A stretch of 64,000 nucleotides of DNA from Microbacterium oleivorans (GTDB taxonomy: Bacteria > Actinomycetota > Actinomycetes > Actinomycetales > Microbacteriaceae): positions 290,883 through 354,882 of the forward strand of contig NZ_LSTV01000003.1 in the NCBI RefSeq assembly GCF_001644225.1. The letters are read 5' to 3'. The translations under genes were made by a program, and so were the position numbers. The notes below the pieces were generated by a model. That model was given only the letters and a program-made list of their open reading frames with translations, had not been told where the DNA came from and searched no databases. Positions 17,333 to 27,137 of the stretch are shown one piece after another. Every line of letters starts with the position of its first letter. Position 1 is the first letter of the stretch.

Positions 17333-17339
17333 CCGCTCG

Positions 17340-17561
17340 ATGCGTCACAGCGAGTTCGATCGCGCCGTCTCGGACGAGTTCGGTGCCGGGGGGTCCGCCC
17401 TCGTCTCGGATCTCGTGCTCTCCGCCGTGGGTAACAAGACGGCCCGCGAAGCGCTGGACGCCGGCGTCCCGCCGCGCGAGGTCTGGTACGCGCTCTGCGC
17501 GGAGACCGACGTCCCCGTCGCCCGCCGACACGGGGCAGGGCGGCTCGATCCGCGCCGCTGA
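17340..17561 (+). CDS. DUF3046 domain-containing protein
   Basis: This is a 73-residue small protein of the actinobacterial DUF3046 family: MRHSEFDRAVSDEFG at the start, then LVSDLVLSAVGNKTAREALD and the signature AGVPPREVWYALCAETDVP. The family is typically encoded between clgR and recA, exactly as here. Its function is unknown. It follows clgR by seven bases, so the two are probably co-transcribed. Confidence 0.92.
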   Translation: MRHSEFDRAVSDEFGAGGSALVSDLVLSAVGNKTAREALDAGVPPREVWYALCAETDVPVARRHGAGRLDPRR

Positions 17562-17574
17562 CCGGCGTGTCGTA

Positions 17575-17590
17575 TCGAAGATGCGTTCGA
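17575..17590 (+). promoter_or_regulatory. LexA (SOS) box upstream of recA
   Basis: TCGAAGATGCGTTCGA is an imperfect palindrome (TCGAA-N6-TTCGA) that fits the actinobacterial SOS consensus TCGAAC-N4-GTTCGA. It overlaps the expected -35 region of the TAGTCT -10 element at 17599-17604. Confidence 0.8.
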
Positions 17591-17598
17591 TGCGGGCG

Positions 17599-17604
17599 TA
17601 GTCT
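17599..17604 (+). promoter_or_regulatory. -10 element of recA
   Basis: TAGTCT lies just below the SOS box. A start here would give a leader of about 177 nt, holding two small hairpins and the AAGGAG site before recA. Confidence 0.45.
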
Positions 17605-17787
17605 CCTTCACAGCGGGTGTCGTAGAGACGTCATCCACGGAAGCAGGCGCCGACAGATGGATGTCGGAGGGTCCTCCTAACGTGAACGACGTCAGATGAC
17701 ACCCCCGCCCTGTCGCAGAATCCGAACCGTCGGTGACGATCGCGACAGCCTACGGGCGACGGAACCGCGAGCACGAAGGAGCACGAC

Positions 17788-18846
17788 ATGCCATCACCTG
17801 CCGACCGCGAGAAGGCCCTCGAATCGGCCCTCGCCCAGATCGATCGCCAGTTCGGCAAAGGATCGATCATGCGACTGGGCAGCGACGAGCGCGCTCCCGT
17901 CGAGGTCATCCCGACCGGTTCCATCGCGCTCGACGTCGCCCTCGGCATCGGCGGCATCCCCCGCGGCCGTGTCGTGGAGATCTACGGTCCGGAGTCCTCG
18001 GGTAAGACGACGCTGACGCTCCACGCGATCGCGAACACGCAGCGCGCCGGTGGCATCGCCGCCTTCATCGATGCCGAGCACGCCCTCGACCCCGCCTACG
18101 CCGAGAAGCTGGGCGTCGACATCGACGCCCTGCTCGTCTCGCAGCCCGACACGGGTGAGCAGGCGCTCGAGATCGCCGACATGCTGATCCGCTCCGGCGC
18201 CATCGACCTCGTCGTCATCGACTCCGTCGCCGCGCTCGTCCCCGAGGCCGAGATCAAGGGTGAGATGGGTGACTCCCACGTGGGTCTCCAGGCGCGCCTC
18301 ATGTCGCAGGCCCTCCGCAAGATCACGGGTGGTCTGAATCAGACGAAGACGACCGCGATCTTCATCAACCAGCTCCGCGAGAAGATCGGTGTGTTCTTCG
18401 GTTCGCCCGAGACCACCGCCGGCGGTAAGGCGCTCAAGTTCTACGCGTCCGTCCGCCTCGACATCCGTCGCATCGAGACGCTGAAGGACGGCTCCGAGGC
18501 CGTCGGCAACCGCACGCGTGTGAAGGTCGTCAAGAACAAGATGGCGCCTCCCTTCAAGCAGGCGGAGTTCGACATCCTCTACGGAGTCGGGATCTCGCGC
18601 GAAGGCAGTCTCATCGACTTCGGCGTCGAGCACGGCATCGTCAAGAAGTCGGGTGCGTGGTACACGTACGAAGGCGAGCAGCTCGGTCAGGGCAAGGAGA
18701 ACTCCCGCAACTTCCTGCTGAAGAACACCGATGTGGCAGCCGAGATCGAGACCAAGATCAAGCAGAAGCTCGGCATCGGCCAGCCCAAGCAGGCTGCAGC
18801 GGATGCCGCGACGCCCGACGAGCTGGCGGCTCGCCGCCCGGCCTGA
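17788..18846 (+). CDS. recA: Recombinase RecA
   Basis: RecA forms the strand-exchange filament and stimulates LexA self-cleavage. The 352-residue protein has [12 protein letters not shown], Walker [10 protein letters not shown] (residues 67-75), the Walker B strand [12 protein letters not shown], and the DNA-binding loop [20 protein letters not shown]. No intein is present, unlike some mycobacterial recA genes. The ATG has GAAGGAG upstream. An SOS box lies about 200 bases before the start. The recX ATG follows the stop by two bases, so they form an operon. Confidence 0.98.
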   Translation: MPSPADREKALESALAQIDRQFGKGSIMRLGSDERAPVEVIPTGSIALDVALGIGGIPRGRVVEIYGPESSGKTTLTLHAIANTQRAGGIAAFIDAEHALDPAYAEKLGVDIDALLVSQPDTGEQALEIADMLIRSGAIDLVVIDSVAALVPEAEIKGEMGDSHVGLQARLMSQALRKITGGLNQTKTTAIFINQLREKIGVFFGSPETTAGGKALKFYASVRLDIRRIETLKDGSEAVGNRTRVKVVKNKMAPPFKQAEFDILYGVGISREGSLIDFGVEHGIVKKSGAWYTYEGEQLGQGKENSRNFLLKNTDVAAEIETKIKQKLGIGQPKQAAADAATPDELAARRPA

Positions 18847-18848
18847 TC

Positions 18849-19556
18849 ATGACGGACCGGAACGGGGGCGAGCGCGACTCGCTCGCCCCCGTCATCCCCC
18901 TCTTCGGACAGCGGGTCGAGCGCTCATCCGTATCCTCCGGCGATACCGAGGCGCAGCCGTGGCATGCGACGTGGATCGGCGAGCGATCGGAATCGGAGCG
19001 GGCCGCGCGTGCCGCCCATCCGGCGACGGGAACCCTTCCCGTGCTCGTCCCCGCCGAGGAGGATGAGGCCGCTGCGGCGGCGGAGCGGACGCTGCTGCGA
19101 AAACTCCGCACGCGGTCGCTGTCCGTCCGGGAGGCGCGATCGGCTCTCCGAGAGCACGACCTCGACGAGGCCGCATCCGAGGGCATCATCGACAGGTTCC
19201 TGTCGTTGGGGTACCTCGACGACGCCGCCCTGGCGGAGCAGCTGATCGACAAGGCGACCTCCCGCAAGGCGCAGGGTCGTCAGGCCATCGCGCAGACGCT
19301 CTCGCAGCGAGGAATCCCGCGAGAGGTCGTCGACGAGGCGCTCGCACAGCTTCCCGACGACGAGGCGGAGCGCGCGCTCGAGTTCGCCCGCACCAAGGCG
19401 CGCGGACTGGTGGGCGTGGAGCGGGATGCCGCGCTGCGGCGGTTGGCAGGTCAGCTCGCCCGACGGGGGTACGGCGCCGTCGCGCTGTCGGTGGCGCGTC
19501 AGGCGCTGGATGAACTCAGCGTGTCTCCACGGAGCGGGGTTCGTTTCGAGCCGTGA
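18849..19556 (+). CDS. recX: Regulatory protein RecX
   Basis: RecX inhibits RecA filament growth. The 235-residue protein has a non-conserved N-terminal extension of about 75 residues, followed by three-helix RecX repeats: LLRKLRTRSLSVREARSALR, IIDRFLSLGYLDDAALAEQL, RQAIAQTLSQRGIPREVVDE and RLAGQLARRGYGAVALSVAR. The ATG start directly after recA fits the usual operon. The extension is longer than in E. coli RecX, but such extensions are common in this order. Confidence 0.93.
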   Translation: MTDRNGGERDSLAPVIPLFGQRVERSSVSSGDTEAQPWHATWIGERSESERAARAAHPATGTLPVLVPAEEDEAAAAAERTLLRKLRTRSLSVREARSALREHDLDEAASEGIIDRFLSLGYLDDAALAEQLIDKATSRKAQGRQAIAQTLSQRGIPREVVDEALAQLPDDEAERALEFARTKARGLVGVERDAALRRLAGQLARRGYGAVALSVARQALDELSVSPRSGVRFEP

Positions 19557-19639
19557 CTCCCGTGTCGACGGTGTCGTCGTGCGGCCTCGTCTGACAGACT
19601 CGGCCCCACGTGCGCATCGCACGTCGGAGAGGGCGTGCA

Positions 19640-20560
19640 GTGGCGATCGAGGTCGAGGGACTCGTCAAGTCGTACCGGGCGGTGCGGGCGGTGGACGGGA
19701 TCTCGCTGACCGTCCCCGACGGGCAGCTCTTCGCCTTCCTCGGCGCCAACGGCGCGGGCAAGTCGACGACGATCGGATGCCTCACGACGCTGCTCCGGGC
19801 CGATGCGGGTCGCGTGCGGGTGGCCGGCCGGGACGTGGCGGCCGACGGTGAGGCGGTGCGGTCCGAGATCGGCGTCGTCTTCCAGCGCTCGCTCCTCGAC
19901 GACGGCCTCACGGTGCGGGAGAACCTCGCCCTGCGGGCGACCCTGTCGGGCGTGTCCCGGCGGCGCTTCGGTGTGCGTCTGTCCGAACTGTCCGAGCTGA
20001 TCGAGCTCGAGGACGTCCTCGGGCGCCCGTACGGACGGCTGTCCGGCGGCCAGCGCCGTCGTGCGGACATCGCCCGCGCTCTCCTGCACGAGCCGGCGAT
20101 CCTCTTCCTCGACGAACCGACGGCGGGCCTCGATCCCGCCAGCCGCGTCGCGGTCTGGGCCGCGATCGGCAGACTCCGCCGCGAGCGGGGACTCACCGTC
20201 TTCCTCACGACCCATTACATGGAAGAGACCGAGGAAGCTGATCAGGTCAGCATCATCGACGCGGGCCGCATCGTGGCCGAGGGGACGCCGACCGCGTTGC
20301 GCGCCCGGTTCAGCCGCAGCATCCTCACTGTGACGACCGACGACCCCGCGGCCGTGCTCGCCCATCCCGACGTCGACGCCGCGACGGTCGAACGCGACGG
20401 CGAGGTGCTGGTCGTCCCCGTGGCGGGCGCGGACCAGGCGCGCCGCATCCTCGCCGTCCTGGGCGACGGCGTGCGCGACTTCGAGTTCCGGCACGGGCGC
20501 ATGGACGACGTGTTCCTCGCGCTCACGGGCCGACGGGACGAAACGGAGGATGCGGCGTGA
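19640..20560 (+). CDS. ABC transporter ATP-binding protein (DrrA-like exporter family)
   Basis: This 306-residue ATPase has Walker A GANGAGKST (residues about 41-49), the Q-loop VVFQRSLLD, the signature LSGGQRRRADIARAL, and Walker B ILFLDEPTAGLDP. It ends with the C-terminal domain typical of DrrA-type daunorubicin-resistance exporters (FRHGRMDDVFLALTG). The GTG start is chosen for its GGAGAGGG site; a reading from 19610 would add ten Arg-rich residues. The permease gene follows with a four-base overlap. The exported compound is unknown. Confidence 0.93.
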   Translation: MAIEVEGLVKSYRAVRAVDGISLTVPDGQLFAFLGANGAGKSTTIGCLTTLLRADAGRVRVAGRDVAADGEAVRSEIGVVFQRSLLDDGLTVRENLALRATLSGVSRRRFGVRLSELSELIELEDVLGRPYGRLSGGQRRRADIARALLHEPAILFLDEPTAGLDPASRVAVWAAIGRLRRERGLTVFLTTHYMEETEEADQVSIIDAGRIVAEGTPTALRARFSRSILTVTTDDPAAVLAHPDVDAATVERDGEVLVVPVAGADQARRILAVLGDGVRDFEFRHGRMDDVFLALTGRRDETEDAA

Positions 20561-21435
20561 GGATCGTCGCGGCGATCGTGCGCCGCAACCTCACCCTCTT
20601 CTCCCGCGACCGCCTCAACGTCTTCTTCTCGCTGCTGAGCGGTCTCATCCTCTTCCTCCTGTACACGCTCTTCCTCGCGCGGCTGCAGGTCGACGGGCTC
20701 GAGCAGTCCCTGCCTCGCGCGAGCCGCGGCGAGATCGAGGCGTTCGTCGACAGTTGGATGCTGTCGGGCATCGTCCTGCTCACGACGGTCACCTCGGGCA
20801 TCGGCGCCGTCTCGGTGTTCGTGGACGATCGGGCGACGGGGCGGTTCGGCGATTTCCTGGTCGCCCCGATCCGGCGAACGCACCTTGTGCTCGGCTACCT
20901 CATCTCCTCGGTCACCGTCGCCGTGCTCATGTCGGGCATCATCTTCGTCCTCACCGTCCTGCACCTCGGTCTCGTCCGCGGCACGTGGCTGCCGCCGGAG
21001 CAGATCGCCGCTGCCCTCGGGGCGATGCTCCTGTGCTGCGCGGCGTTCACGACGCTGGGGTGCTTCGGAGCATCGTTCCTCACCACGACGGGGGCCTACT
21101 CCGCGTTCTCCACCGTTGTGGGCACCGTGCTGGGGTTCGTCGCGGGCTCGTACATCCCGGTCGGCTCCTTGCCCGAGACCGTGGCCGACGTCATCAACGC
21201 GCTGCCCTTCGCGCAGGGGGCGATGCTGCTGCGGCGCCCCTTCACCGAGGGCACGCTCCAGGCGGTGACGGGAGGCGACACGAAGGCGGTCGCCGACCTG
21301 TCGGAGTTCTACGGCATCGACATCGCCGTCGGGTCCGCAACGGTGCCCGCGTGGGCGGCCGTCACGATCCTGCTCGCCGTGGCGGTCGTCTTCAGCGCGA
21401 TCTCGGCGGGCCGCATCCGTTCGCTCCTGCGCTGA
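20557..21435 (+). CDS. ABC-2 type transporter permease
   Basis: This 292-residue membrane protein has about six helices and the ABC-2 permease pattern: LTLFSRDRLNVFFSLLSGLI, ATGRFGDFLVAPIRRTHLVL, FVAGSYIPVGSLPETVADVI and NALPFAQGAMLLRRPF. It pairs with the upstream ATPase, whose stop overlaps its start as GTGA. Together they should form an efflux pump of the DrrAB type. The substrate cannot be told from sequence. Confidence 0.9.
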   Translation: MRIVAAIVRRNLTLFSRDRLNVFFSLLSGLILFLLYTLFLARLQVDGLEQSLPRASRGEIEAFVDSWMLSGIVLLTTVTSGIGAVSVFVDDRATGRFGDFLVAPIRRTHLVLGYLISSVTVAVLMSGIIFVLTVLHLGLVRGTWLPPEQIAAALGAMLLCCAAFTTLGCFGASFLTTTGAYSAFSTVVGTVLGFVAGSYIPVGSLPETVADVINALPFAQGAMLLRRPFTEGTLQAVTGGDTKAVADLSEFYGIDIAVGSATVPAWAAVTILLAVAVVFSAISAGRIRSLLR

Positions 21436-21468
21436 GCGGCGCCGCCTCCGGCACCGCGACACGGCTCG

Positions 21469-21474
21469 TAGAAT
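21469..21474 (+). promoter_or_regulatory. -10 element of miaB
   Basis: TAGAAT ends nine bases before the ATG, which predicts a leaderless or nearly leaderless mRNA. Confidence 0.45.
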
Positions 21475-21483
21475 GGCCTGATC

Positions 21484-23040
21484 ATGACCAGCCCTTCCGC
21501 TGCCCCCACCCTCATCGCCCCGTCCGCCGCCGCGCGCGCCGCCGACGGCCGGCCGCGCACCTACGAGGTGCGGACGTTCGGGTGCCAGATGAACGTCCAC
21601 GACTCCGAGCGGCTCTCAGGATCGCTCGAGTCGGCCGGGTACGTGCGCGCCGATGCGGGGACCGAGGCCGACGTCGTCGTGATCAACACGTGCGCGGTCC
21701 GCGACAACGCGGCGGGCAAGCTGTACGGCACGCTCGGTCACCTCAAGAGCCGCAAGGACAAGCACGACGGCATGCAGATCGCCGTCGGCGGGTGCCTGGC
21801 CCAGATGGACAAGGATGCCGTCCAGCAGAAGGCACCCTGGGTCGACGTGGTCTTCGGCACCCACAACATGGGGTCGCTTCCGAGCCTCCTCGAGCGTGCC
21901 CGCCACAACGGCGAGGCGGAGCTCGAGATCCTGGAGTCCCTCGAGGTGTTCCCCTCGACCCTCCCCACCAAGCGCGACTCCGCGCACAGCGGCTGGGTCT
22001 CCATCTCAGTCGGCTGCAACAACACGTGCACGTTCTGCATCGTCCCGAGCCTGCGCGGCAAGGAGAAGGATCGTCGCCCCGGCGACATCCTGAACGAGAT
22101 CCGGCTGCTCGTCGAGGACGGCGCGATCGAGGTCACCCTGCTCGGTCAGAACGTCAACAGCTACGGCGTCGAGTTCGGCGACCGGCAGGCCTTCAGCAAG
22201 CTTCTGCGCGCCGCCGGCGAGATCCCCGGTCTCGAGCGGGTGCGCTTCACGAGCCCGCACCCGGCGGCCTTCACCGACGACGTGATCGACGCGATGGCCG
22301 AGACCCCCGCGGTCATGCCGCAGCTGCACATGCCCCTGCAGTCGGGATCGGACCGCATCCTCAAGGCGATGCGTCGTTCGTACCGCAGCGAGCGGTTCCT
22401 CGGCATCCTCGACCGGGTGCGCGAGAAGATGCCGCACGCCGCGATCTCGACGGACATCATCGTCGGGTTCCCCGGCGAGACCGACGAGGACTTCGAGGAC
22501 ACGATGCGTGTCGTCGAGCAGGCGCGGTTCGCCGGCGCGTTCACCTTCCAGTACTCGATCCGCGAGGGCACGCCTGCGGCGACCATGCCCGACCAGGTGC
22601 CGAAGGAGGTCGTGCAGGAGCGGTACAACCGCCTCGTCGCCCTCCAGGAGCGGATCTCCCTCGAGGAGAACCAGGCCCAGCTCGGTCGCACGGTCGAGGT
22701 GCTCGTGTCCACCGGGGAGGGGAAGAAGGATGCCGCAACGCGCCGCCTGACCGGTCGCGCCGAGGACAACCGCCTCGTGCACTTCGAGGTTCCCGACGGA
22801 TCGCCGACGCCGCGCCCCGGCGACGTCGTCACGACGGTGATCACCCACGCCGCTCCGTTCCACCTGCTCGCCGACAGCCCCGACGGCGCGCCGCTGCGCA
22901 TCCGCCGCACGCGGGCCGGCGACGCGTGGGACCGCGCGCAGGCGGACTCCTGCGGCGTGCCCGCCCCGGCGGGGGAGGCGGGGCCCCGCGCGGTCTCGCT
23001 CGGCCTGCCGGCGCTGCGCACCGCGACGCCCGGGCTCTGA
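21484..23040 (+). CDS. miaB: tRNA-2-methylthio-N6-dimethylallyladenosine synthase
   Basis: MiaB is the radical-SAM methylthiotransferase that modifies A37 of tRNAs reading UNN codons. The 518-residue protein has the three N-terminal cluster cysteines ([23 protein letters not shown] and GGCLAQMD), the radical-SAM motif [18 protein letters not shown], and a C-terminal TRAM domain ([18 protein letters not shown]). The C-terminus carries an extra poorly conserved tail of about 60 residues, as in several actinobacteria. The miaA gene, which makes its substrate, follows by four bases. Confidence 0.96.
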   Translation: MTSPSAAPTLIAPSAAARAADGRPRTYEVRTFGCQMNVHDSERLSGSLESAGYVRADAGTEADVVVINTCAVRDNAAGKLYGTLGHLKSRKDKHDGMQIAVGGCLAQMDKDAVQQKAPWVDVVFGTHNMGSLPSLLERARHNGEAELEILESLEVFPSTLPTKRDSAHSGWVSISVGCNNTCTFCIVPSLRGKEKDRRPGDILNEIRLLVEDGAIEVTLLGQNVNSYGVEFGDRQAFSKLLRAAGEIPGLERVRFTSPHPAAFTDDVIDAMAETPAVMPQLHMPLQSGSDRILKAMRRSYRSERFLGILDRVREKMPHAAISTDIIVGFPGETDEDFEDTMRVVEQARFAGAFTFQYSIREGTPAATMPDQVPKEVVQERYNRLVALQERISLEENQAQLGRTVEVLVSTGEGKKDAATRRLTGRAEDNRLVHFEVPDGSPTPRPGDVVTTVITHAAPFHLLADSPDGAPLRIRRTRAGDAWDRAQADSCGVPAPAGEAGPRAVSLGLPALRTATPGL

Positions 23041-23044
23041 CCCC

Positions 23045-23971
23045 GTGGGCGCGGCGCGCCTGTGGGCGATCGTCGGCGCGACCGGCACCGGAAAGACCGC
23101 GCTGTCGCTGGAGATCGCCGAGGAGCTGATCCGTCGCGGTCGGCCTGCCGAGATCGTGAACGCCGACGCCATGCAGCTCTACCGCGGCATGGACATCGGG
23201 ACGGCCAAACTGCCCGAGGCGGAGCGTCGCGGCATCCCGCATCACCTCTTCGACGAGTTCGACGTGACCGAGGACGTCGCCGTCGCCGTCTACCAGGAGC
23301 GCGCGCGGGCGGCGATCCGCGGGGTCTTCGACCGCGGCGGTGACGCGATCCTCGTCGGCGGGTCGGGCCTCTACGTCTCGAGTGTCGTCTTCGACTTCCG
23401 GTTCCCGCCGCGTGATCCCGCCCTGCGTGCCCGTCTCGAGGCGGACCTCGACGCGGACGGCGCCGAGGCGCTGGTCGCCCGCATCCGGGAAGTGGACCCG
23501 GATGCCGCCGACCGCCTCGATCCGCGCAACGGCAGACGCGTCGTCCGCGCCCTCGAGGTGCTCCTGCAGGGCGCCGACACGCACGGCGCCGCGCTTCCGG
23601 ACGCGCCCGTACTGTGGCATCCCGACACGACGATCGTGGGCGTGCACCTCGAGCGCGAGGAGCTCGTGGCGCGACTCGACGAGCGGGTGCGCGGAATGTG
23701 GCGGGACGGTCTGCTCGCCGAGGTCGAGGCGCTGCGGGCGCATGGGCTCGAGTCGGGCCCGACCGCGCCCCGCGCGATCGGCTACGCGCAGGCCCTCGCG
23801 CAGCTCGCCGGCCGGATGACCGAGGACGAGGCGATCGCCGAGACCCAGGCGCTGACGCGGCGGTACGCCCGCCGTCAGGTGTCGTGGTTCCGCCGGTACC
23901 CCGGGATCCGGTGGGTGGATGCCGGGACCCCCGGCGCCCGCCTGGTGGCGGCGGCACCGCACTCGCGGTGA
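23045..23971 (+). CDS. miaA: tRNA dimethylallyltransferase
   Basis: MiaA transfers dimethylallyl to A37 of tRNA, the step before MiaB. The 308-residue protein has the P-loop [53 protein letters not shown] and the C-terminal [17 protein letters not shown]. The GTG start gives a short N-terminus before the P-loop strand and lies four bases after miaB, so the pair should be co-transcribed. The miaB-miaA-dapF-hflX order is the normal actinobacterial one. Confidence 0.95.
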   Translation: MGAARLWAIVGATGTGKTALSLEIAEELIRRGRPAEIVNADAMQLYRGMDIGTAKLPEAERRGIPHHLFDEFDVTEDVAVAVYQERARAAIRGVFDRGGDAILVGGSGLYVSSVVFDFRFPPRDPALRARLEADLDADGAEALVARIREVDPDAADRLDPRNGRRVVRALEVLLQGADTHGAALPDAPVLWHPDTTIVGVHLEREELVARLDERVRGMWRDGLLAEVEALRAHGLESGPTAPRAIGYAQALAQLAGRMTEDEAIAETQALTRRYARRQVSWFRRYPGIRWVDAGTPGARLVAAAPHSR

Positions 23972-23997
23972 CCGGCGTCCGCGCCGCGGCCCGCGCC

Positions 23998-24003
23998 TAG
24001 ACT
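23998..24003 (+). promoter_or_regulatory. -10 element for leaderless dapF transcript
   Basis: TAGACT ends six bases before the dapF GTG. Confidence 0.55.
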
Positions 24004-24009
24004 GGTCGG

Positions 24010-24876
24010 GTGTCGACGATCGCATTCACGAAGGGCCACGGGACGGGCAACGACTTCGTCGTGGTCGCCGATCCCGACGGCGACCTGCACCTGACCGGCG
24101 AGCAGATCGCCGCCCTCACCGATCGTCGCTTCGGCATCGGCGGTGACGGGCTGTTGCGGGTCGTGCGCTCCTCGGCCGTCGACGCCGGCGCGCAGACGCC
24201 CGACGCCGAATGGTTCATGGACTACCGCAACGCCGACGGATCCGTCGCCGAGATGTGCGGCAACGGGGTCCGCGTCTTCGTGAAGTACCTGCTCAGCGCC
24301 GGGCTCGCGACGCTCGCGCCGGGCGAGACCCTCCGCATCGGCACCCGCGCCGGCACCAAGACCGTCACCCTCGCCGACAACGGCTTCGAGGTCGACCTGG
24401 GCCTGTGGCGACCGATGGCGGACGAGGTCCTCGTTCGCGCCCGCGGGCTCAAGGTCGCCCGACCCGGTCTCGGCATCGACGTCGGGAACCCGCATGTCGT
24501 CGTCGCGCTCTCGAGCGAGGACGAGCTCGCCGGGCTCGACCTGTCCGTGCAGCCCCTCCTCGACCCGGAGCCCGCCGCCGGCGCGAACGTCGAGTTCGTC
24601 GTCCCCGAGGAGCCCCTCGTCACCGACGGCGTCGGCGCCATCCGCATGCGCGTGTTCGAGCGCGGCGTGGGCGAGACCCTCTCGTGCGGGACGGGGGTCG
24701 CGGCATCCGCGCTCGCCGTCCGTCACTGGGCCGGCACCGGCGCGCCGGACCGCTGGACCGTCGATGTGCCGGGCGGTCGCCTGGGGGTCCGTGTGGTCCG
24801 GACGGATGCGGGGGAGCGGGTGCTCCTCTCCGGACCGGCATCCCTCGTCTTCTCCGGCGAGATCACCCTCGCCTGA
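24010..24876 (+). CDS. dapF: Diaminopimelate epimerase
   Basis: DapF interconverts LL- and meso-diaminopimelate. The 288-residue protein carries both catalytic cysteines, in [11 protein letters not shown] and [12 protein letters not shown], and the N-terminal [20 protein letters not shown] is also conserved. The GTG start is the first codon before the conserved N-terminus and has no ribosome site. With dapB and dapA it is the third gene of the pathway in this window, each apparently with its own promoter. Confidence 0.95.
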   Translation: MSTIAFTKGHGTGNDFVVVADPDGDLHLTGEQIAALTDRRFGIGGDGLLRVVRSSAVDAGAQTPDAEWFMDYRNADGSVAEMCGNGVRVFVKYLLSAGLATLAPGETLRIGTRAGTKTVTLADNGFEVDLGLWRPMADEVLVRARGLKVARPGLGIDVGNPHVVVALSSEDELAGLDLSVQPLLDPEPAAGANVEFVVPEEPLVTDGVGAIRMRVFERGVGETLSCGTGVAASALAVRHWAGTGAPDRWTVDVPGGRLGVRVVRTDAGERVLLSGPASLVFSGEITLA

Positions 24877-24890
24877 GCCGGACGGCGACG

Positions 24891-25532
24891 TCAGGGGAGC
24901 GTGATCGTGCCCGTCGCGGGCGTGCCGTGGCGACGCACCTTCAACACGCGGAAGCCGCGTCCGGTCGCCGCGCGGCTGACCGAATAGCCGCGGTCCAGCG
25001 AGGCGGCGAGCCAGCGCTGCAGGGAATCGGAGCCGAGGTTGCGCTGGACGACGAGCCACGCGTCGCTGCGTTCGGCGAGCCGGGGGATCCAGGTCTCGAG
25101 CATCCCGTGCAGGACGTCCTTACCCACCCGGATTGGGGGGTTCGAGCGGATCGTGCGGAAGGCGACACCCTCCGGAACATCTTCGGGCTGCACGGCGTTG
25201 ACATTGTCGAGGCCGAGTTCCTCCGCGTTGCGGCGGACGAGGTCGAGAGCCCGCTCGTTGACGTCCACGGCCCAGACCGTGGCGCGCGGGGCGTCGAGGG
25301 CGAGGGACAGCGCGATCGGACCCCAGCCGCATCCGAGGTCGAGCAGATGACCGCCGGCCGGTGGTGGGGGAGTGTTCGCCAGGAGCACCGCCGTCCCTCC
25401 GTCGATGTGGTCGGGACTGAACACCCCGCCCGCCGTCGTCACCTCGACATCGCGACCGGCGAGGGACACACGGATGCGGCGGAGGTTCTCAGAGCTGGAC
25501 GGGGACGCGCTGAAGTAATGGTCGCTCCCCAT
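24891..25532 (-). CDS. Class I SAM-dependent methyltransferase (RsmC-like)
   Basis: This 213-residue protein matches the small-methyltransferase (MTS) domain of 16S rRNA methyltransferase RsmC. GGVFSPDHIDGGTAVLL is followed by the SAM motif HLLDLGCGWGPIALSLAL, an acidic motif II in VWAVDVNERAL, and the target motif SNPPIRVGK. The N-terminal domain of E. coli RsmC is absent, as in many actinobacteria. The NPP motif suggests that it methylates a nitrogen on a nucleic-acid base. The ATG start lies near the divergent hflX promoter. It is convergent with dapF, only 14 bases away. Confidence 0.87.
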   Translation of the reverse strand: MGSDHYFSASPSSSENLRRIRVSLAGRDVEVTTAGGVFSPDHIDGGTAVLLANTPPPPAGGHLLDLGCGWGPIALSLALDAPRATVWAVDVNERALDLVRRNAEELGLDNVNAVQPEDVPEGVAFRTIRSNPPIRVGKDVLHGMLETWIPRLAERSDAWLVVQRNLGSDSLQRWLAASLDRGYSVSRAATGRGFRVLKVRRHGTPATGTITLP

Positions 25533-25571
25533 GCGACGAGCGTAGCGGAGGCGGTCCCGGGCGCGGGAAGC

Positions 25572-25577
25572 TAGAGT
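25572..25577 (+). promoter_or_regulatory. -10 element of hflX
   Basis: TAGAGT ends six bases before an in-frame ATG at 25584 and 33 bases before the ATG at 25611, which has an AAAGGA site. Both leaderless and leadered translation are therefore possible. Confidence 0.5.
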
Positions 25578-25610
25578 TCACGGATGGCCGCGAGGCCGCG
25601 AAAGGATCAC

Positions 25611-27125
25611 ATGACAGACACCACCACCCCTGCCACGACGGACGAACCGGTGGACCCGGTCGACCGCGTGCTCGCGCGCGCCGAAGCGCGTTCGGGGGTG
25701 CGCGTGTTCGGCGCCGCACAGGCGTTGCAGGACGAGAGCACCGTCGCTTACGGCGACACCGACGGCGAGCAATGGGACCGCGAGGAGCGCGCCGCGCTGC
25801 GCCGCGTCCCCGGCCTGTCGACCGAACTCGAGGACGTCACCGAGGTCGAGTACCGGCAGCTTCGCCTCGAGAACGTCGTCCTCGTGGGCGTCTACCCGCA
25901 GGGATCGACGGAGGATGCCGAGAACTCGCTGCGCGAGCTCGCGGCGCTCGCCGAGACCGCCGGTGCCGTCGTCCTCGACGGCGTGCTGCAGCGGCGTCCG
26001 CACCCCGACCCGGCGACCTACATCGGCCGCGGGAAGGCCGCGGAACTGCGCGACCTCGTCGTCGCCGTCGGCGCCGACACCGTCATCGCCGACACCGAGC
26101 TCGCCCCCAGCCAGCGGCGTGCGCTCGAGGACGTCGTCAAGGTCAAGGTCATCGACCGCACGACCGTCATCCTCGACATCTTCAGCCAGCACGCGAAGAG
26201 CCGCGAGGGCAAGGCGCAGGTCGAGCTCGCCCAGCTCGAGTACCTCCTCCCGCGCCTGCGCGGGTGGGGTGACTCGATGAGCCGTCAGGCGGGTGGCCAG
26301 GTCGGTGCCGGCGGTGCCGGTATGGGCTCGCGCGGTCCCGGTGAGACGAAGATCGAGCTCGACCGTCGCCGCATCCGCACCCGCATGGCGATGCTGCGCC
26401 GGCAGATCCGCGACTTCGCGCCCGCCCGCGACGCCAAGCGCGCCGAGCGCAAGCGCAACACGATCCCCTCGGTCGCGATCGCGGGGTACACGAACGCCGG
26501 CAAGTCGAGCCTGCTGAACAAGCTCACGAGCGCGGGTGTCCTCGTCGAGAACGCCCTGTTCGCGACGCTGGATGCCACGGTGCGCCGGGCCCAGGCCGCC
26601 GACGGACGCGTCTACACGCTGACCGACACCGTCGGGTTCGTCCGCAACCTGCCGCACCAGTTGGTCGAGGCGTTCCGCTCGACGCTCGAGGAGGTCGGCG
26701 ACGCCGACGTCATCGTGCACGTCGTCGACGGGTCGCACCCCGATCCGGCGGCGCAGCTGGCGACCGTGCGCGATGTGATGGGCGACGTGGGCGCTCGCTC
26801 GACGAACGAGATCGTCGTGTTCAACAAGGCCGACCTCATCGACCCCGACACGCGGCTCGTGCTGCGCGGGCTCGAGCCGAAGGCGCACTTCGTCTCGTCG
26901 CGGACAGGCGAAGGCGTCGCCGAGCTGCGCGCGACGATCGAGGACGCCCTGCCGTTGCCGGCCGTCGAGGTCCGGGCGCTCGTGCCGTACGACCGCGGCG
27001 ACCTCGTCAACGCGGTCCACGAGTCCGGACACATCCTGTCGACGCGCCACGAGGAGGGCGGCACCGCCGTCCACGCGCACGTGTCGGAGCGACTCGCCGC
27101 GGAGCTCGCGCCCTTCACCCGCTGA
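25611..27125 (+). CDS. hflX: GTPase HflX
   Basis: HflX is a ribosome-associated GTPase that splits stalled 70S ribosomes. The 504-residue form has the N-terminal HflX domain (VVLDGVLQRRPHPDPATYIG then GKAAEL), the glycine-rich linker GAGGAGMGSRGPGETKIELD, and the G domain: G1 GYTNAGKSSLL, G3 DTVGFVRNLPHQLVEAFRST and G4 NKAD. The ATG at 25611 has AAAGGA five bases upstream. The ATG at 25584 would add nine residues and could be used from a leaderless mRNA. The C-terminus is standard. Confidence 0.95.
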   Translation: MTDTTTPATTDEPVDPVDRVLARAEARSGVRVFGAAQALQDESTVAYGDTDGEQWDREERAALRRVPGLSTELEDVTEVEYRQLRLENVVLVGVYPQGSTEDAENSLRELAALAETAGAVVLDGVLQRRPHPDPATYIGRGKAAELRDLVVAVGADTVIADTELAPSQRRALEDVVKVKVIDRTTVILDIFSQHAKSREGKAQVELAQLEYLLPRLRGWGDSMSRQAGGQVGAGGAGMGSRGPGETKIELDRRRIRTRMAMLRRQIRDFAPARDAKRAERKRNTIPSVAIAGYTNAGKSSLLNKLTSAGVLVENALFATLDATVRRAQAADGRVYTLTDTVGFVRNLPHQLVEAFRSTLEEVGDADVIVHVVDGSHPDPAAQLATVRDVMGDVGARSTNEIVVFNKADLIDPDTRLVLRGLEPKAHFVSSRTGEGVAELRATIEDALPLPAVEVRALVPYDRGDLVNAVHESGHILSTRHEEGGTAVHAHVSERLAAELAPFTR

Positions 27126-27137
27126 GCGCGCCCGCGG

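Noticed and set aside
24891..25532. Methyltransferase with NPPI instead of NPPF/NPPY taken as a defective enzyme
   Set aside because: The SNPPIRVGK form is, to my knowledge, normal for actinobacterial RsmC-like proteins, so it is not a lesion.
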